Part shown: positions 1 through 9,533 of the stretch, piece after piece | Position numbering within the stretch: position 1 is the first letter of the stretch | Layout of the letters: the number at the start of each line of letters is the position of its first letter | Assembly: GCF_019345465.1 (NCBI RefSeq) | Contig: NZ_JAHKRC010000008.1 | Coordinates: forward strand, 178,548 to 242,547 | Length of the DNA: 64,000 bases | Direction: 5' to 3' | Source: Pseudomonas sp. NKUCC02_KPG | GTDB taxonomy: Bacteria; Pseudomonadota; Gammaproteobacteria; Pseudomonadales; Pseudomonadaceae | Position numbers and translations under genes: made by a program | The notes under the pieces: generated by a model | Seen by the model: the letters and a program-made list of their open reading frames with translations, nothing else | Database searches by the model: none | Told to the model about the DNA's origin: nothing

Positions 1-732
1 GGGCGTTACATCACGGCTGCGGATTCCGGCACCGGCGTCACTGAAATGGCTCTCATGGGCCAGCGCACCCGTCATGTGGTGGGGGCTGGTACGCGTGAGC
101 AACTGGGCGGCGGCACCCGCAGTGGTGATCCGTCTCCGGCAACGGCGCTTGGGGTGTTTATCGGTCTGCGCGAAGCGGTCTTGCAGCGCCTGGGTCGTAG
201 TGACCTGGCGGGGCTGCGGGTGGCCATTCAGGGCCTTGGTCAGGTGGGTTTCAACCTCGCCAGACAATTGAAAGAGGCGGGCGCTGAGCTGTGGGTCCAC
301 GATATCCAGGAGGCCAACGTGCGTCGCGCAATCGACGAACTGGGGGCTCATCCAGTGAGTGCCCAAGACATCTACGGGCTTGACGTCGATGTATTTTCGC
401 CTTGCGCGATGGGGGCAATCATCAACGATGACACCTTGCAGTTACTGCGTGCGCCAGTGATTGCAGGTGCTGCCAACAATCAGTTGGCCAAAACCTCCCA
501 TGCTGATGAACTGTGGCGACGGGGTTGCCTGCATGCACCGGATTACGCGATCAACGCGGGCGGCATTATTGACGTGTCCTACGAGTACAACGGTGGCACG
601 CCCGAACAAGTTCGTCAGCACGTTGAAGGTATTGGAGAGACTTTGCGTCAGATCTTTCTAAGGGCCAAAGCTCAGGATAAAAACACCACGCGCATCGCCG
701 ATAGCCTTGCTCAAGAACGTCTTAACGCTTGA
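1..732 (+). CDS. Leu/Glu/Phe/Val dehydrogenase, 5'-truncated by window edge
   Basis: The reading frame is open from base 1, so the start lies outside the window; 243 C-terminal residues are visible. It holds the NAD-binding Rossmann half of the amino-acid dehydrogenase family, with the glycine motif IQGLGQVGFNLA, followed by the conserved PCAMGAIIND and AGAANNQL segments and the NAGGIIDV motif near the end. Family members of about 340 residues (leucine dehydrogenase type) reversibly deaminate branched-chain amino acids to 2-oxo acids. The liu leucine-degradation cluster lies about 1.2 kb downstream, which suits a leucine dehydrogenase, but valine or phenylalanine preference cannot be excluded. 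Cytosolic. Confidence 0.88.
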   Translation, partial: GRYITAADSGTGVTEMALMGQRTRHVVGAGTREQLGGGTRSGDPSPATALGVFIGLREAVLQRLGRSDLAGLRVAIQGLGQVGFNLARQLKEAGAELWVHDIQEANVRRAIDELGAHPVSAQDIYGLDVDVFSPCAMGAIINDDTLQLLRAPVIAGAANNQLAKTSHADELWRRGCLHAPDYAINAGGIIDVSYEYNGGTPEQVRQHVEGIGETLRQIFLRAKAQDKNTTRIADSLAQERLNA

Positions 733-780
733 TGAGAGGGGCGCGGGTGTCCTGATCGGCCACCGGCGCCTTTTCTGGCA

Positions 781-1128
781 TCAATGGGCAGACAGCGGCT
801 GTACATCAATGGCTCTGTCCACCAGTTGCTTGGATGACTCCATGAAGAACGCGAGGCTCAGCAGCAAGTCCCGTTGAGGGCCATGCAGATGCTCGGCCGC
901 ACCATGAGCGCTGGCAATTCCACATCGCAGATAATCTGATGCATGGAGCAAGGCTTCTTCCTGACTGACGTCACTGCTCACCTGGAACACTTTTTTTTCC
1001 ATCGTGTGCTGGGAAACAGATGGTTTCAAATAATAGTCGAGCGCACGTTGTGTCGCGACGGTGTCCTTAAGGGAATCAAGCTCAGAATCGGACTCGTTTT
1101 TCTGCGGGCTTTTTGTAAGTGAAGTCAT
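781..1128 (-). CDS. DUF3077/DUF6124-type small protein
   Basis: A 115-residue acidic protein with no signal peptide or membrane segment. It resembles the Pseudomonas DUF3077 (DUF6124) family: a disordered polar N-terminus, then a helical region containing EEALLHASDYLRCGIASAHG and a C-terminal helix with LLLSLAFFMESSKQLVDRAI. Function is unknown for the family. A purine-rich AGG precedes the ATG at suitable distance. The gene is divergent from a CI-like repressor and shares a 129-bp AT-rich intergenic region with it, so it may be that repressor's target (inference). Confidence 0.75.
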   Translation of the reverse strand: MTSLTKSPQKNESDSELDSLKDTVATQRALDYYLKPSVSQHTMEKKVFQVSSDVSQEEALLHASDYLRCGIASAHGAAEHLHGPQRDLLLSLAFFMESSKQLVDRAIDVQPLSAH

Positions 1129-1257
1129 GATTTACCTGCGTTTCAGGAGTTAATCGAATCAGCCAGGCAAGATTAGTACAATGAGTATTAATTGATTAAA
1201 AATAAATAATACAATGTGTGTATTGTTGCGTCGAAATCAATCCGTATTGTTCGGCAG
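1129..1257. promoter_or_regulatory. Divergent promoter region with repeated CAAT/ATTG dyads
   Basis: An AT-rich region between the DUF3077/DUF6124 gene and the repressor. Three dyads have CAAT...ATTG arms: 1179-1194 (8-bp centre), 1212-1225 (6-bp centre, extended to ACAAT/ATTGT) and 1238-1249 (4-bp centre). The second overlaps the only earlier in-frame start (GTG at 1216), which supports placing the repressor start at 1258. Use as operators for autorepression is an inference from position and symmetry, and the varying centre length weakens it. Confidence 0.4.
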
Positions 1258-1920
1258 ATGGATAAATGGATCGCTTTAGTCAGAACCAAATTGCGCGAGC
1301 TCAAACTCACGCAAGAGAAACTAGCCGAACGCGTCGGGGCTTCCCAGGGCGGAGTCGGCCATTGGCTCAATAAACGCCGTCAACCCGACTTGCCGACGAT
1401 GAACAACGTGCTGCATGCCCTCGGGCTTGAGCACCTTGAAGTCGCTCTGGTGATTCGCGAGCGTAGCCACGCAGGCGACACGCCTGGCGCTGACGAATAC
1501 ACCTATGAGATCACCTCGGCATTCCGTTATCCGGTGAGAGACTGGATTACGGCAGGTCAGGTTAGCGAAAAGGTGCTGCCGGGCTATCCTGTCCCGCCCG
1601 GTACGATATTCGAGGTCAGTGATCATTACGCCAAAGGGGCTGCGTTTTGGTTACAGGTGACGGGGGATGCCATGACCGCACCGGTGGGGGTCAGCATCGC
1701 GCAAGGGATGATGATTCTGGTCGATCCGGATATTGAGGCCACGCCAGGCAAAATGGTGATTGCCCTTACCCCTGAGTCAGAGGCGACGACATTTCGGCAG
1801 TTGATCGAAGAGAGCGGTCAACGTTACCTGAAGCCACTTAACCCGACTTATCCTAAAACCCTGTTTGATCAAAACTGCCGGATTATCGGGGTAGTGGTTC
1901 AGGCGACAGTCAAGTTCTAG
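1258..1920 (+). CDS. CI/LexA-like repressor (XRE HTH plus S24 domain) lacking the cleavage dyad
   Basis: A 220-residue protein of the PrtR/CI type. Residues about 5-60 form an XRE helix-turn-helix (LKLTQEKLAERVGASQGGVG); the second half is an S24 peptidase-like domain ending in the family motif YLKPLNPTYP. Related autocleaving repressors carry GDSM (Ser nucleophile) and EATFK (Lys base). Here the corresponding segments read GDAM and EATTFR, so the nucleophile is Ala138 and the base is Arg180. RecA-triggered self-cleavage therefore looks impossible, although the fold seems intact. The start at ATG 1258 is chosen because PrtR-type proteins begin MDKW and the upstream GTG lies inside a dyad. A strong terminator follows. 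Confidence 0.85.
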   Translation: MDKWIALVRTKLRELKLTQEKLAERVGASQGGVGHWLNKRRQPDLPTMNNVLHALGLEHLEVALVIRERSHAGDTPGADEYTYEITSAFRYPVRDWITAGQVSEKVLPGYPVPPGTIFEVSDHYAKGAAFWLQVTGDAMTAPVGVSIAQGMMILVDPDIEATPGKMVIALTPESEATTFRQLIEESGQRYLKPLNPTYPKTLFDQNCRIIGVVVQATVKF

Positions 1921-1946
1921 AGGCGCATTTCAAATGCCCCGGCAAA

Positions 1947-1978
1947 GGCGGATACCGATTGCGGTATCCGCCTTTTTT
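1947..1978 (+). terminator. Rho-independent terminator after the repressor
   Basis: Perfect 10-bp stem GGCGGATACC (1947-1956) / GGTATCCGCC (1963-1972) with a 6-base loop, followed by six T residues. It faces plus-strand transcription and touches the 3' end of liuD. Confidence 0.9.
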
Positions 1979-3915
1979 CATTCCAGTTCGACCAGTGCAG
2001 AGCCTTCACTGACCATCTCGCCTTCCTGGAAGAACAAGGCTTTCACTACGCCCCCATGGGGCGCCCGCAGGCTGTGTTCCATCTTCATGGCTTCAAGAAC
2101 CACCAATTGAGCGCCTTCTTCAACAGTTTGTCCGACTTCAACCAGCACCCGCACAACGCTGCCATTCATGGGCGCTGTCAGGCCGCCCTGGGCGGTATGA
2201 CTGGCATCCACGGCACTGATCGGATCGTGCAGGCGCACGCAGTGCAGCTCACCGTCCCAGCGCAAGTACAGCGCATCCGCCCGGCGAATGGCCAAGTGCT
2301 GGCGCCGTACCCCGTCCTGTTCGATGACGAGCTGTTCATTGCGCCAAATGGCTGAACTGCCACTCAGGTGGATGACCTGTTGCTCGCCATTGCAGGCCAA
2401 TGCCAGCAAGGTTCGGGCAGGCAGGCCGCTACGAAAACCGTTGTTTGCCGACCAGGGTGACGCCGGATCATCGTCGCGCACGCGTGGGGCCTGACTTTGA
2501 TCGAATGCTTCGGCGGCCGCAGACCAGAATGTTGCAGGCAGGGACTCCACGGCAGGCAGCAATTGTGCCTCGTAGCGCGGGATAAACCCGGTATCGAGTT
2601 CGGCTGCTGCGAAGACGGGATGACCAATGATACGGCGCAAAAAGCTCAGGTTGGTTTTCAGGCCGCCGATGGCAAATTCATCGAGCATCGCCAACAAACG
2701 CAAGCGAGCCTGCTCCCGGTCTTCTCCCCAGGCAATCAGCTTGCCCAGCATCGGATCGTAAAACGGTGAGATCTCGTCACCCTCACTGACGCCACTGTCC
2801 ACGCGCCTGCCCGGACCTGCAGCGGACTCGCGATACACCTCAAGCCGTCCGGTTTGCGGGAGAAAATCATTGCCCGGGTCTTCAGCGTACAGGCGCACTT
2901 CGATGGCGTGGCCGTGTAATGGCACTTGTGCCTGGGTCATGGGCAAGGCTTCACCCCGTGCCACGCGGATTTGCCAGGCTACAAGATCCAGCCCGGTGAT
3001 GGCTTCTGTGACCGGATGCTCAACCTGCAAGCGCGTGTTCATCTCCATAAAGAAGAACTCGCCTCGCGCATCCAGTAAAAACTCTACGGTCCCTGCACCT
3101 ACATAACCGATGGCCTGAGCCGCCCGCACGGCAGACTCGCCCATGGCCTGACGTTGTTCAACGCTCAGGCCGGGTGCTGGCGCTTCCTCCACGACCTTCT
3201 GGTGGCGACGCTGGATCGAGCAGTCACGTTCATTGAGGTACAGGCAGTTACCGTGTTGGTCGGCAAAAATCTGGATTTCCACATGACGTGGTTTGAGCAC
3301 GTACTTTTCAACCAGCATCCGCCCATCGCCAAACGATGACAGGGCTTCACGCTGGGCCGAAGCCAGTGCCTCAGCCAGCTGACTGACCTCTTCGACGACT
3401 TTCATGCCTTTGCCACCACCGCCCGCCGTGGCTTTGAGCAGCACCGGATAACCGATGCGCTCGGCGGCCAGGCGAAAGGTCTCCAGGTCCTGGTCTTCGC
3501 CGTGATAGCCCGGCACCAAAGGTACACCCGCCACTTCCATCAAGGCCTTGGCCGCGGACTTGCTGCCCATTGCATCAATGGCGCTGGCGGGCGGTCCGAG
3601 AAAAATCAGCCCTGCGGCTTCGATGGCGCGGGCAAAGCCTGCGTTCTCCGACAGAAAACCGTAGCCGGGATGAATGGCCTGAGCACCGCTGGCCTTCGCT
3701 GCTGCGATGATCTTATCGATTTTCAGGTAGCTGTCGGCGGCCTTGCTGCCTCCCAGGTCCACACAGATATCAGCTTCACGGCAATGCCGTGCATCGCGGT
3801 CGGTCGAGCTGTGAACGGCGACGGTTGTGAGACCCAGGGCTTTGGCGGTACGCATGACCCGACAGGCAATTTCGCCACGGTTGGCGACGAGCACAGAGGT
3901 TAGACCGGCAGTCAT
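1978..3915 (-). CDS. liuD: Methylcrotonyl-CoA carboxylase, biotin-containing alpha subunit
   Basis: A 645-residue biotin-dependent carboxylase subunit of usual length. The N-terminal biotin carboxylase domain shows VANRGEIACRV, GYGFLSENAGFA and the ATP-grasp loop GGGGKGMKVV; the central part has FMEMNTRLQVEHPVTE. The C-terminal biotinyl domain carries EAMKMEH with the biotinylated Lys near residue 611. With LiuB it carboxylates 3-methylcrotonyl-CoA to 3-methylglutaconyl-CoA in leucine and isovalerate degradation. It is the last gene of liuABCD and its ATG overlaps the liuC stop by four bases, indicating translational coupling. Confidence 0.95.
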   Translation of the reverse strand: MTAGLTSVLVANRGEIACRVMRTAKALGLTTVAVHSSTDRDARHCREADICVDLGGSKAADSYLKIDKIIAAAKASGAQAIHPGYGFLSENAGFARAIEAAGLIFLGPPASAIDAMGSKSAAKALMEVAGVPLVPGYHGEDQDLETFRLAAERIGYPVLLKATAGGGGKGMKVVEEVSQLAEALASAQREALSSFGDGRMLVEKYVLKPRHVEIQIFADQHGNCLYLNERDCSIQRRHQKVVEEAPAPGLSVEQRQAMGESAVRAAQAIGYVGAGTVEFLLDARGEFFFMEMNTRLQVEHPVTEAITGLDLVAWQIRVARGEALPMTQAQVPLHGHAIEVRLYAEDPGNDFLPQTGRLEVYRESAAGPGRRVDSGVSEGDEISPFYDPMLGKLIAWGEDREQARLRLLAMLDEFAIGGLKTNLSFLRRIIGHPVFAAAELDTGFIPRYEAQLLPAVESLPATFWSAAAEAFDQSQAPRVRDDDPASPWSANNGFRSGLPARTLLALACNGEQQVIHLSGSSAIWRNEQLVIEQDGVRRQHLAIRRADALYLRWDGELHCVRLHDPISAVDASHTAQGGLTAPMNGSVVRVLVEVGQTVEEGAQLVVLEAMKMEHSLRAPHGGVVKALFFQEGEMVSEGSALVELE

Positions 3916-4730
3916 GGGCGCGACTCCTGGGTCGATGGATCGGCTTGCCAGCTGGGAGCGCGTTTTTGCAGAAAGGCACGCAAGCCTTCCTGACCTTCAG
4001 GGCTGACACGAATCCTTGCAATGGCGTTTTCGCAATAGCGGCGAATGGCCAGAGTCGGTGCACCATGACTGACTTCCCGCAGCAGGTCTTTGCACGAACG
4101 CATCGCGTGCGGACTGTTGAGCAGCAGGTTTTCGGTCCAGTGGTCGATTTGCTGCTCAAGCTCGGCGATGGGGTAGCATTCTGACAGCAAGCCCAGCTCG
4201 CGGGCACGTTGGCCGCTGAAGCGCTCAGCGGTCAGGGCGTAGCGCCGCGCCGCACGCTCACCGATGGCTTGCACCACGAAGGGACTGATCACGGCAGGTG
4301 CCAGGCCGATGCGCACTTCAGACAGGCAGAACTGCGCGTCATCCGCGCCGATGGCCATGTCGCAGGCACTGATCAGGCCCAGCGCACCGCCGTAGGCTGC
4401 ACCTTGCACAACGGCCAGGGTTGGCATTTTCAGCTTGGCCAGGTTGTACATCAATTCAGCCAGATGGCGGGCGTCGTCGAGATTGGTGTGGTAGTCGAGT
4501 TCGGCCGATTGCTGCATCCAGGCCAGATCGGCACCGGCGCTGAAATGTTTCCCGCGCCCGCGCAGCACCAAAAAGCGCAGGGCAGGATCAGACTGCACAG
4601 CGTCCAGAGCAAGAATCAGCTCGCGGATCATCTCGGCGTTGAAAGCGTTGTTCTTCTGCTCGCGGCTCAACCACAGGGTGGCGAAACCCCGGGGATCGGT
4701 GTGCAGTTCGAGGGTGTTGAAATCAATCAT
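3912..4730 (-). CDS. liuC: 3-methylglutaconyl-CoA hydratase (crotonase family)
   Basis: A 272-residue enoyl-CoA hydratase fold protein. It shows the oxyanion-hole segments GRGKHFSAGADLAWM and VQGAAYGGALGLISACDMAI, typical of crotonases. Position between liuB and liuD identifies it as the hydratase that converts 3-methylglutaconyl-CoA to HMG-CoA. It lies 28 bp after liuB and overlaps liuD by four bases. Sequence alone would allow another short-chain enoyl-CoA hydratase; context makes LiuC most likely. Confidence 0.92.
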   Translation of the reverse strand: MIDFNTLELHTDPRGFATLWLSREQKNNAFNAEMIRELILALDAVQSDPALRFLVLRGRGKHFSAGADLAWMQQSAELDYHTNLDDARHLAELMYNLAKLKMPTLAVVQGAAYGGALGLISACDMAIGADDAQFCLSEVRIGLAPAVISPFVVQAIGERAARRYALTAERFSGQRARELGLLSECYPIAELEQQIDHWTENLLLNSPHAMRSCKDLLREVSHGAPTLAIRRYCENAIARIRVSPEGQEGLRAFLQKRAPSWQADPSTQESRP

Positions 4731-4758
4731 GTCCGTCAGTCCTTAATGGCTGTGGGAG

Positions 4759-6366
4759 TTACATCCGGAACACGCCAAAGCGCGTGGCGTCGATCGGGGC
4801 ATTGAGTGCCGCCGACAGGCCCAGGGCCAATACGTCGCGGGTTTGCGCCGGGTCGATCACGCCGTCATCCCACAAGCGCGCGCTGGAGTAGTAGGGGTGG
4901 CCCTGGTGTTCGTACTGATCGAGAATCGGCTGCTTGATCTCGGCTTCTTCCCGTGCCGAGAACGCCTCGCCATTGCGTTCAGCCTGTTCACGCTTGACCT
5001 GCACCAGCACCCCGGCCGCCTGTTCGGCACCCATCACGCCAATTCGGGCGTTTGGCCACATCCACAGAAAGCGGGGATCGTAGGCGCGGCCGCACATCCC
5101 GTAGTTACCGGCACCAAAGCTGCCGCCGATGATGACGGTGAACTTCGGTACTTTGGCGCACGCCACGGCCGTCACCAATTTGGCCCCGTGCTTGGCAATG
5201 CCACCGGCTTCGTACTTTTGACCGACCATAAACCCCGTGATGTTCTGCAGAAATACCAGGGGAATACCGCGCTGGCACGCCAACTCGATAAAGTGCGCGC
5301 CTTTTTGTGCGGCCTCTGCAAACAGAATCCCGTTATTGGCCAGAATCGCTACCGGGTAGCCGTGTAAATGGGCAAAGCCGCACACCAGCGTGGTGCCGAA
5401 CAAGGCCTTGAACTCATCGAACACTGAGCCGTCCACCAGCCGGGCAATGACTTCACGCACATCAAAAGGCTGCTTGGCATCAGCCGGGACGATGCCGTAC
5501 AGCTCTTCGCGGCCATACAACGGTGCCAGCGGCGTACGCAGTTGCAACTGGCCCAGCTTGCGCCAGTTAAGATTGGCAACGCTGCGCCGGGCCAGTGCCA
5601 GCGCGTGTTCGTCATTGTCAGCGTAGTGGTCGGCCACCCCTGAAATCTTGCAGTGCACATCGGCGCCGCCCAAGTCCTCGGCGCTGACGACTTCACCCGT
5701 GGCAGCCTTGACCAGTGGCGGGCCAGCCAGAAAAATCGTGGCCTGCTGGCGAACCATGATGGCTTCGTCGGCCATGGCGGGCACATAGGCGCCGCCAGCG
5801 GTGCATGACCCCATGACCACGGCAATTTGCGGAATGCCCGCGGCACTCATGTTCGCCTGATTGAAGAAGATGCGCCCAAAGTGCTCGCGATCAGGGAACA
5901 CTTCATCCTGGCGTGGCAGGTTGGCGCCACCGGAATCCACCAGGTAGATGCACGGCAGGCGGTTCTGTTCGGCGATGGTTTGCGCCCGCAGGTGTTTTTT
6001 GACCGTCAGCGGGTAGTACGAGCCGCCTTTGACGGTGGCATCGTTGGCCACAATCATGCATTCCACGCCTTCGACCCGGCCAATGCCGGCGATTATTCCG
6101 GCAGCTGGAACGTCTTCGCCGTACACGTTGTATGCCGCCAACTGACTCAGCTCAAGGAAGGGCGAACCGCTGTCCAGCAGGCGATCAATGCGCTCGCGAG
6201 GCAGCAACTTGCCCCGTGAAGTGTGACGCTCCTGGGCCTTGGCCCCGCCACCCTGTTGCACCTGCTCAAGCAGGGCATGCAGGGCATCAACCTGTTTGAG
6301 CATGGCATCACGGTTGAGGCTGAACTCGGCCGAGCGCGGGTTGATCGTCGTATGCAAGATGGACAT
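4759..6366 (-). CDS. liuB: Methylcrotonyl-CoA carboxylase, carboxyltransferase beta subunit
   Basis: A 535-residue carboxyltransferase of expected length. Family landmarks include [20 protein letters not shown] near the N-terminus, [34 protein letters not shown], and [19 protein letters not shown] in the second crotonase-like half. It transfers the carboxyl group from biotin on LiuD to methylcrotonyl-CoA. It starts 11 bp after liuA, within the liuABCD operon. Confidence 0.95.
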   Translation of the reverse strand: MSILHTTINPRSAEFSLNRDAMLKQVDALHALLEQVQQGGGAKAQERHTSRGKLLPRERIDRLLDSGSPFLELSQLAAYNVYGEDVPAAGIIAGIGRVEGVECMIVANDATVKGGSYYPLTVKKHLRAQTIAEQNRLPCIYLVDSGGANLPRQDEVFPDREHFGRIFFNQANMSAAGIPQIAVVMGSCTAGGAYVPAMADEAIMVRQQATIFLAGPPLVKAATGEVVSAEDLGGADVHCKISGVADHYADNDEHALALARRSVANLNWRKLGQLQLRTPLAPLYGREELYGIVPADAKQPFDVREVIARLVDGSVFDEFKALFGTTLVCGFAHLHGYPVAILANNGILFAEAAQKGAHFIELACQRGIPLVFLQNITGFMVGQKYEAGGIAKHGAKLVTAVACAKVPKFTVIIGGSFGAGNYGMCGRAYDPRFLWMWPNARIGVMGAEQAAGVLVQVKREQAERNGEAFSAREEAEIKQPILDQYEHQGHPYYSSARLWDDGVIDPAQTRDVLALGLSAALNAPIDATRFGVFRM

Positions 6367-6377
6367 GCCTACGCTCC

Positions 6378-7541
6378 TTAGCGAGTTTCGTTGAAGAGTT
6401 CACGCCCGATCAGCATGCGGCGGATTTCGCTGGTGCCGGCGCCGATCTCATACAGCTTGGCGTCACGCAGCAGGCGGCCGGCCGGGAATTCGTTGATGTA
6501 ACCGTTACCGCCCAGAATCTGGATCGCATCGAGGGCCATTTGTGTGGCGCGTTCGGCGCTGTACAGAATCACCCCGGCGGCGTCCTTGCGCGTAGTTTCA
6601 CCCCGTTCGCATGCGGCTGCGACGGCATACAGGTAGGCGCGGCTGGCATTGAGCTGGGTGTACATGTCGGCAACCTTGCCCTGGATCAGTTGAAACTCGC
6701 CGATGCTCTGGCCGAACTGTTTACGGTCGTGGATGTACGGCACGATCAGATCCATGCACGCCTGCATGATCCCGGTGGGGCCGCCCGAGAGCACCACGCG
6801 CTCGTAGTCCAGACCGCTCATCAATACCTTGACCCCGGCATTGAGCGTACCCAGCAGGTTTTCTTCCGGCACTTCAACGTCGTCGAAAAAAAGTTCGCTG
6901 GTGTTGGAACCGCGCATGCCGAGCTTGTCGAAATGGCTGCTTCGGCTGAAGCCTTTCCAGTCACGCTCGACGATAAATGCACTGATGCCGTGTGCGCCTT
7001 TTTCCAGATCGGTCTTGGCATAGATCACGTAGGTACTGGCATCCGGACCATTGGTGATCCAGGTTTTGCTACCGTTCAGCACAAAGTGGTCGCCGCGCTT
7101 GTCGGCGCGCAGTTTCATCGATACCACGTCGGAACCGGCGTTCGGTTCGCTCATGGCCAGTGCACCGACGTGCTCGCCGCTGATCAGTTTGGGCAGGTAC
7201 TTGAGTTTTTGTTCGTGGGTGCCGTTGCGGTTGATTTGATTGACGCACAGATTGGAGTGGGCGCCGTAGGAGAGGGCGACCGAGGCCGAACCGCGGCTGA
7301 TTTCTTCCATCGCCACCACGTGGGCCAGATAGCTCAGGCCGGTGCCGCCGTACTCTTCAGGGACTGTGATGCCGAGCAAGCCCATGTCACCGAACTTGCG
7401 CCACATGTCTACCGGGAACAGGTTGTCCTTGTCGATTTGCGCCGCCCGTGGCGCCAGTTCGGCGGCGACGAAGTTCTGCACCTGATCGCGCAGCATGTCG
7501 ATGGTTTCGCCCAGGGCGAAGTTCAAAGTCGGGTAGCTCAT
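6378..7541 (-). CDS. liuA: Isovaleryl-CoA dehydrogenase
   Basis: A 387-residue acyl-CoA dehydrogenase. It contains the FAD/substrate segments [18 protein letters not shown] and WITNGPDAS and the C-terminal [10 protein letters not shown] signature. The catalytic Glu position characteristic of isovaleryl-CoA dehydrogenases falls in [14 protein letters not shown] (Glu247); general ACADs place the base nearer the C-terminus. It oxidises isovaleryl-CoA to 3-methylcrotonyl-CoA, passing electrons to ETF. First gene of the liuABCD operon, with two LiuR-type operators about 55-115 bp upstream of its ATG. Confidence 0.95.
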   Translation of the reverse strand: MSYPTLNFALGETIDMLRDQVQNFVAAELAPRAAQIDKDNLFPVDMWRKFGDMGLLGITVPEEYGGTGLSYLAHVVAMEEISRGSASVALSYGAHSNLCVNQINRNGTHEQKLKYLPKLISGEHVGALAMSEPNAGSDVVSMKLRADKRGDHFVLNGSKTWITNGPDASTYVIYAKTDLEKGAHGISAFIVERDWKGFSRSSHFDKLGMRGSNTSELFFDDVEVPEENLLGTLNAGVKVLMSGLDYERVVLSGGPTGIMQACMDLIVPYIHDRKQFGQSIGEFQLIQGKVADMYTQLNASRAYLYAVAAACERGETTRKDAAGVILYSAERATQMALDAIQILGGNGYINEFPAGRLLRDAKLYEIGAGTSEIRRMLIGRELFNETR

Positions 7542-7597
7542 GTGGCACCTTGATCGTTGTTCTTATGGAGGCGTTTACTGCGTCGCCATTGATAGCC

Positions 7598-7613
7598 TTG
7601 ACGTTAACGTAAA
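7598..7613. promoter_or_regulatory. LiuR-type operator, liuA-proximal copy
   Basis: The 16-mer TTGACGTTAACGTAAA matches the ACGT-AACGT palindrome known for MerR-family LiuR sites in pseudomonads. It lies in the divergent region between liuA and the acyl-CoA synthetase and is the exact reverse complement of the second copy at 7640-7655. Confidence 0.82.
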
Positions 7614-7639
7614 CTTGGGGCTTAACGCTGTCAATGACC

Positions 7640-7655
7640 TTTACGTTAACGTCAA
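7640..7655. promoter_or_regulatory. LiuR-type operator, synthetase-proximal copy
   Basis: TTTACGTTAACGTCAA is the exact reverse complement of the 7598 site. The two centres are 42 bp apart, close to four helical turns. The arrangement suggests one LiuR dimer serves liuA and the other the divergent acyl-CoA synthetase gene. Confidence 0.82.
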
Positions 7656-7745
7656 CTTAGGCCAGAGTAATTGCAATTCTTCAAATGAGCGGGCGCGCAC
7701 GTGCGCCTTGCTCATGCTCCCAGAACAATCACAAGAGGAGTTGTC

Positions 7746-9431
7746 ATGAAGCAGCAATCCGTCCCCAGTTACAGCCAGGGTGCGCTGGACAAGTCACTGC
7801 TGGCGATGACCATAGGTCAGGCCTTCGATCAGACAGCTGCGCTTTATCCCGAGGGAGAAGCGCTGGTAGTGCGCCATCAACAGCAGCGCTACAACTGGGC
7901 GCAATTGGCCCGGGCAGTTGATCTGCATGCCAGGGCGTTACTGGCTTTGGGTTTGAAGGTGGGGGACCGGCTGGGCGTGTGGGCTCCCAATGGCGCCGAA
8001 TGGTTTATCAGCCAGTTTGCCAGCGCCAAGATCGGCGTGATTCTGGTCAATATCAACCCTGCGTATCGGCTCTCGGAGCTGGAGTACGTACTCAAGCAAT
8101 CGGCGTGTCAGTGGCTGGTGTGCGCGGGTGCGTTCAAGACATCCAATTATCACGCAATGCTCCAGGAACTGATCCCGGAGCTGGCCGGGCAATCGGTCGG
8201 GTCACTGGAATGTGCGTGCTTTGCCGATCTGCGCGGGGTCATCAGCCTCGCGCCTGAGCCGCCTGCAGGGTTTTTGCCGTGGTCGCGACTTGCCGAATTG
8301 GGGGGTGAGGTTACGGCTGATCAACTCCATGCCCGCCAAGACAGCCTGCACTTCGATCAGCCGGTCAACATCCAGTACACCTCAGGTACGACAGGGTTTC
8401 CCAAGGGCGCGACCCTTAGTCATCACAATATTCTCAACAACGGCTATATGGTTGGCGAAAGCCTGGGTTTGACGGCCAATGACCGGCTGGTAATCCCGGT
8501 ACCGCAGTACCACTGCTTTGGCATGGTCATGGGCAACCTGGGGTGTGTGACTCACGGGACGACAATGATCTATCCCGGTGAAGCCTTTGACCCGGGCCTG
8601 ACTCTGCAAGCGGTGACAGATGAGCGGGCCACTGCGCTGTACGGCGTACCGACCATGTTTATCGCGATGTTGGATCATCCGCAACGTGCCGGGTCCGATC
8701 TGTCGAGCCTGCGCACGGGGATCATGGCGGGCGCCACGTGCCCGATCGAGGTGATGCGTCGCGTCATCAGCGAAATGCATATGGGAGAAATACAAATTGC
8801 CTATGGCATGACTGAAACCAGCCCGGTCTCGATTCAGACAGGTCCGGCAGACGAGCTTGAATTACGTGTTACCACTGTGGGGCGTACCCAGCCGCAACTG
8901 GAGAGCAAGCTGATCGACGCCGAGGGAAACACCGTTGAACGCGGTGAGATTGGCGAATTGTGTACTCGTGGTTACAGCGTGATGCTGGGTTACTGGAACA
9001 ACCCGCAGGCGACCCGTGATGCCATCGACAGCGAGGGCTGGATGCACACCGGTGATCTGGCGCAGATGGATGAGCAGGGGTACGTGCGCATTGTGGGGCG
9101 CAACAAGGACATGATCATTCGTGGTGGCGAGAACATTTACCCGCGGGAGCTGGAGGAGTTCTTTTTTACCCATCCGGCAGTGGCGGATGTGCAGGTGGTG
9201 GGTATTCCGGACGCCAGGTATGGCGAGGAAATCGTGGCCTGGATCAAGTTTCACCCTGGCCACACGGCCAATGAGCTTGAGCTGCAAACCTGGTGCAAGT
9301 CCCGTATTGCCCACTTTAAAACGCCGCGTTACTTCAAATTTGTTGATGCATTCCCGATGACCGTGACCGGCAAGATCCAGAAGTTCAAAATGCGCGAGAT
9401 CAGCATTCTGGAATGCGTGCCCCAAAACTGA
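7746..9431 (+). CDS. AMP-forming acyl-CoA synthetase
   Basis: A 561-residue ANL-superfamily ligase. Motifs are the P-loop-like [16 protein letters not shown], the adenylate-binding [10 protein letters not shown], the hinge [18 protein letters not shown] and the C-terminal catalytic Lys in [11 protein letters not shown]. It activates a carboxylic acid to its CoA thioester with ATP. A start at 7746 is preferred over 7701 because AAGAGGAG lies 8-10 bases upstream. Divergence from liuA across paired LiuR sites suggests it feeds the pathway, for instance by activating isovalerate or another branched or medium-chain acid; the substrate is inference. Confidence 0.9.
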   Translation: MKQQSVPSYSQGALDKSLLAMTIGQAFDQTAALYPEGEALVVRHQQQRYNWAQLARAVDLHARALLALGLKVGDRLGVWAPNGAEWFISQFASAKIGVILVNINPAYRLSELEYVLKQSACQWLVCAGAFKTSNYHAMLQELIPELAGQSVGSLECACFADLRGVISLAPEPPAGFLPWSRLAELGGEVTADQLHARQDSLHFDQPVNIQYTSGTTGFPKGATLSHHNILNNGYMVGESLGLTANDRLVIPVPQYHCFGMVMGNLGCVTHGTTMIYPGEAFDPGLTLQAVTDERATALYGVPTMFIAMLDHPQRAGSDLSSLRTGIMAGATCPIEVMRRVISEMHMGEIQIAYGMTETSPVSIQTGPADELELRVTTVGRTQPQLESKLIDAEGNTVERGEIGELCTRGYSVMLGYWNNPQATRDAIDSEGWMHTGDLAQMDEQGYVRIVGRNKDMIIRGGENIYPRELEEFFFTHPAVADVQVVGIPDARYGEEIVAWIKFHPGHTANELELQTWCKSRIAHFKTPRYFKFVDAFPMTVTGKIQKFKMREISILECVPQN

Positions 9432-9437
9432 AACCCA

Positions 9438-9475
9438 GTGGGAGCGGGCGTGCATCGCGAGCAAGCCCGCGCCAC
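9438..9475. repeat. REP-type hairpin
   Basis: GTGGGAGCGGGC and an opposing GCCCGCGCCAC flank GTGCATCGCGAGCAA. This is the common Pseudomonas REP palindrome, placed just after the synthetase stop. Confidence 0.8.
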
Positions 9476-9509
9476 AGAAACAGGCAAAATCTCGAATCCC
9501 GGACAACAC

Positions 9510-9533
9510 AAAGGGGAGCCTGGGCTCCCCTTT
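9510..9533. terminator. Terminator after acyl-CoA synthetase
   Basis: Hairpin GGGGAGCC-TG-GGCTCCCC flanked by AAA on the left and TTTAAT on the right, so it can act in either direction. Confidence 0.8.

Noticed and set aside
1216..1257. Upstream GTG start of the repressor
   Set aside because: It lies in the ACAAT/ATTGT dyad and lacks a ribosome site; PrtR-type proteins begin MDKW, matching ATG 1258.
6540..7553. Long plus-strand ORF (337 residues) opposite liuA
   Set aside because: Antisense shadow of liuA created by high GC at third codon positions; liuA motifs are unambiguous.
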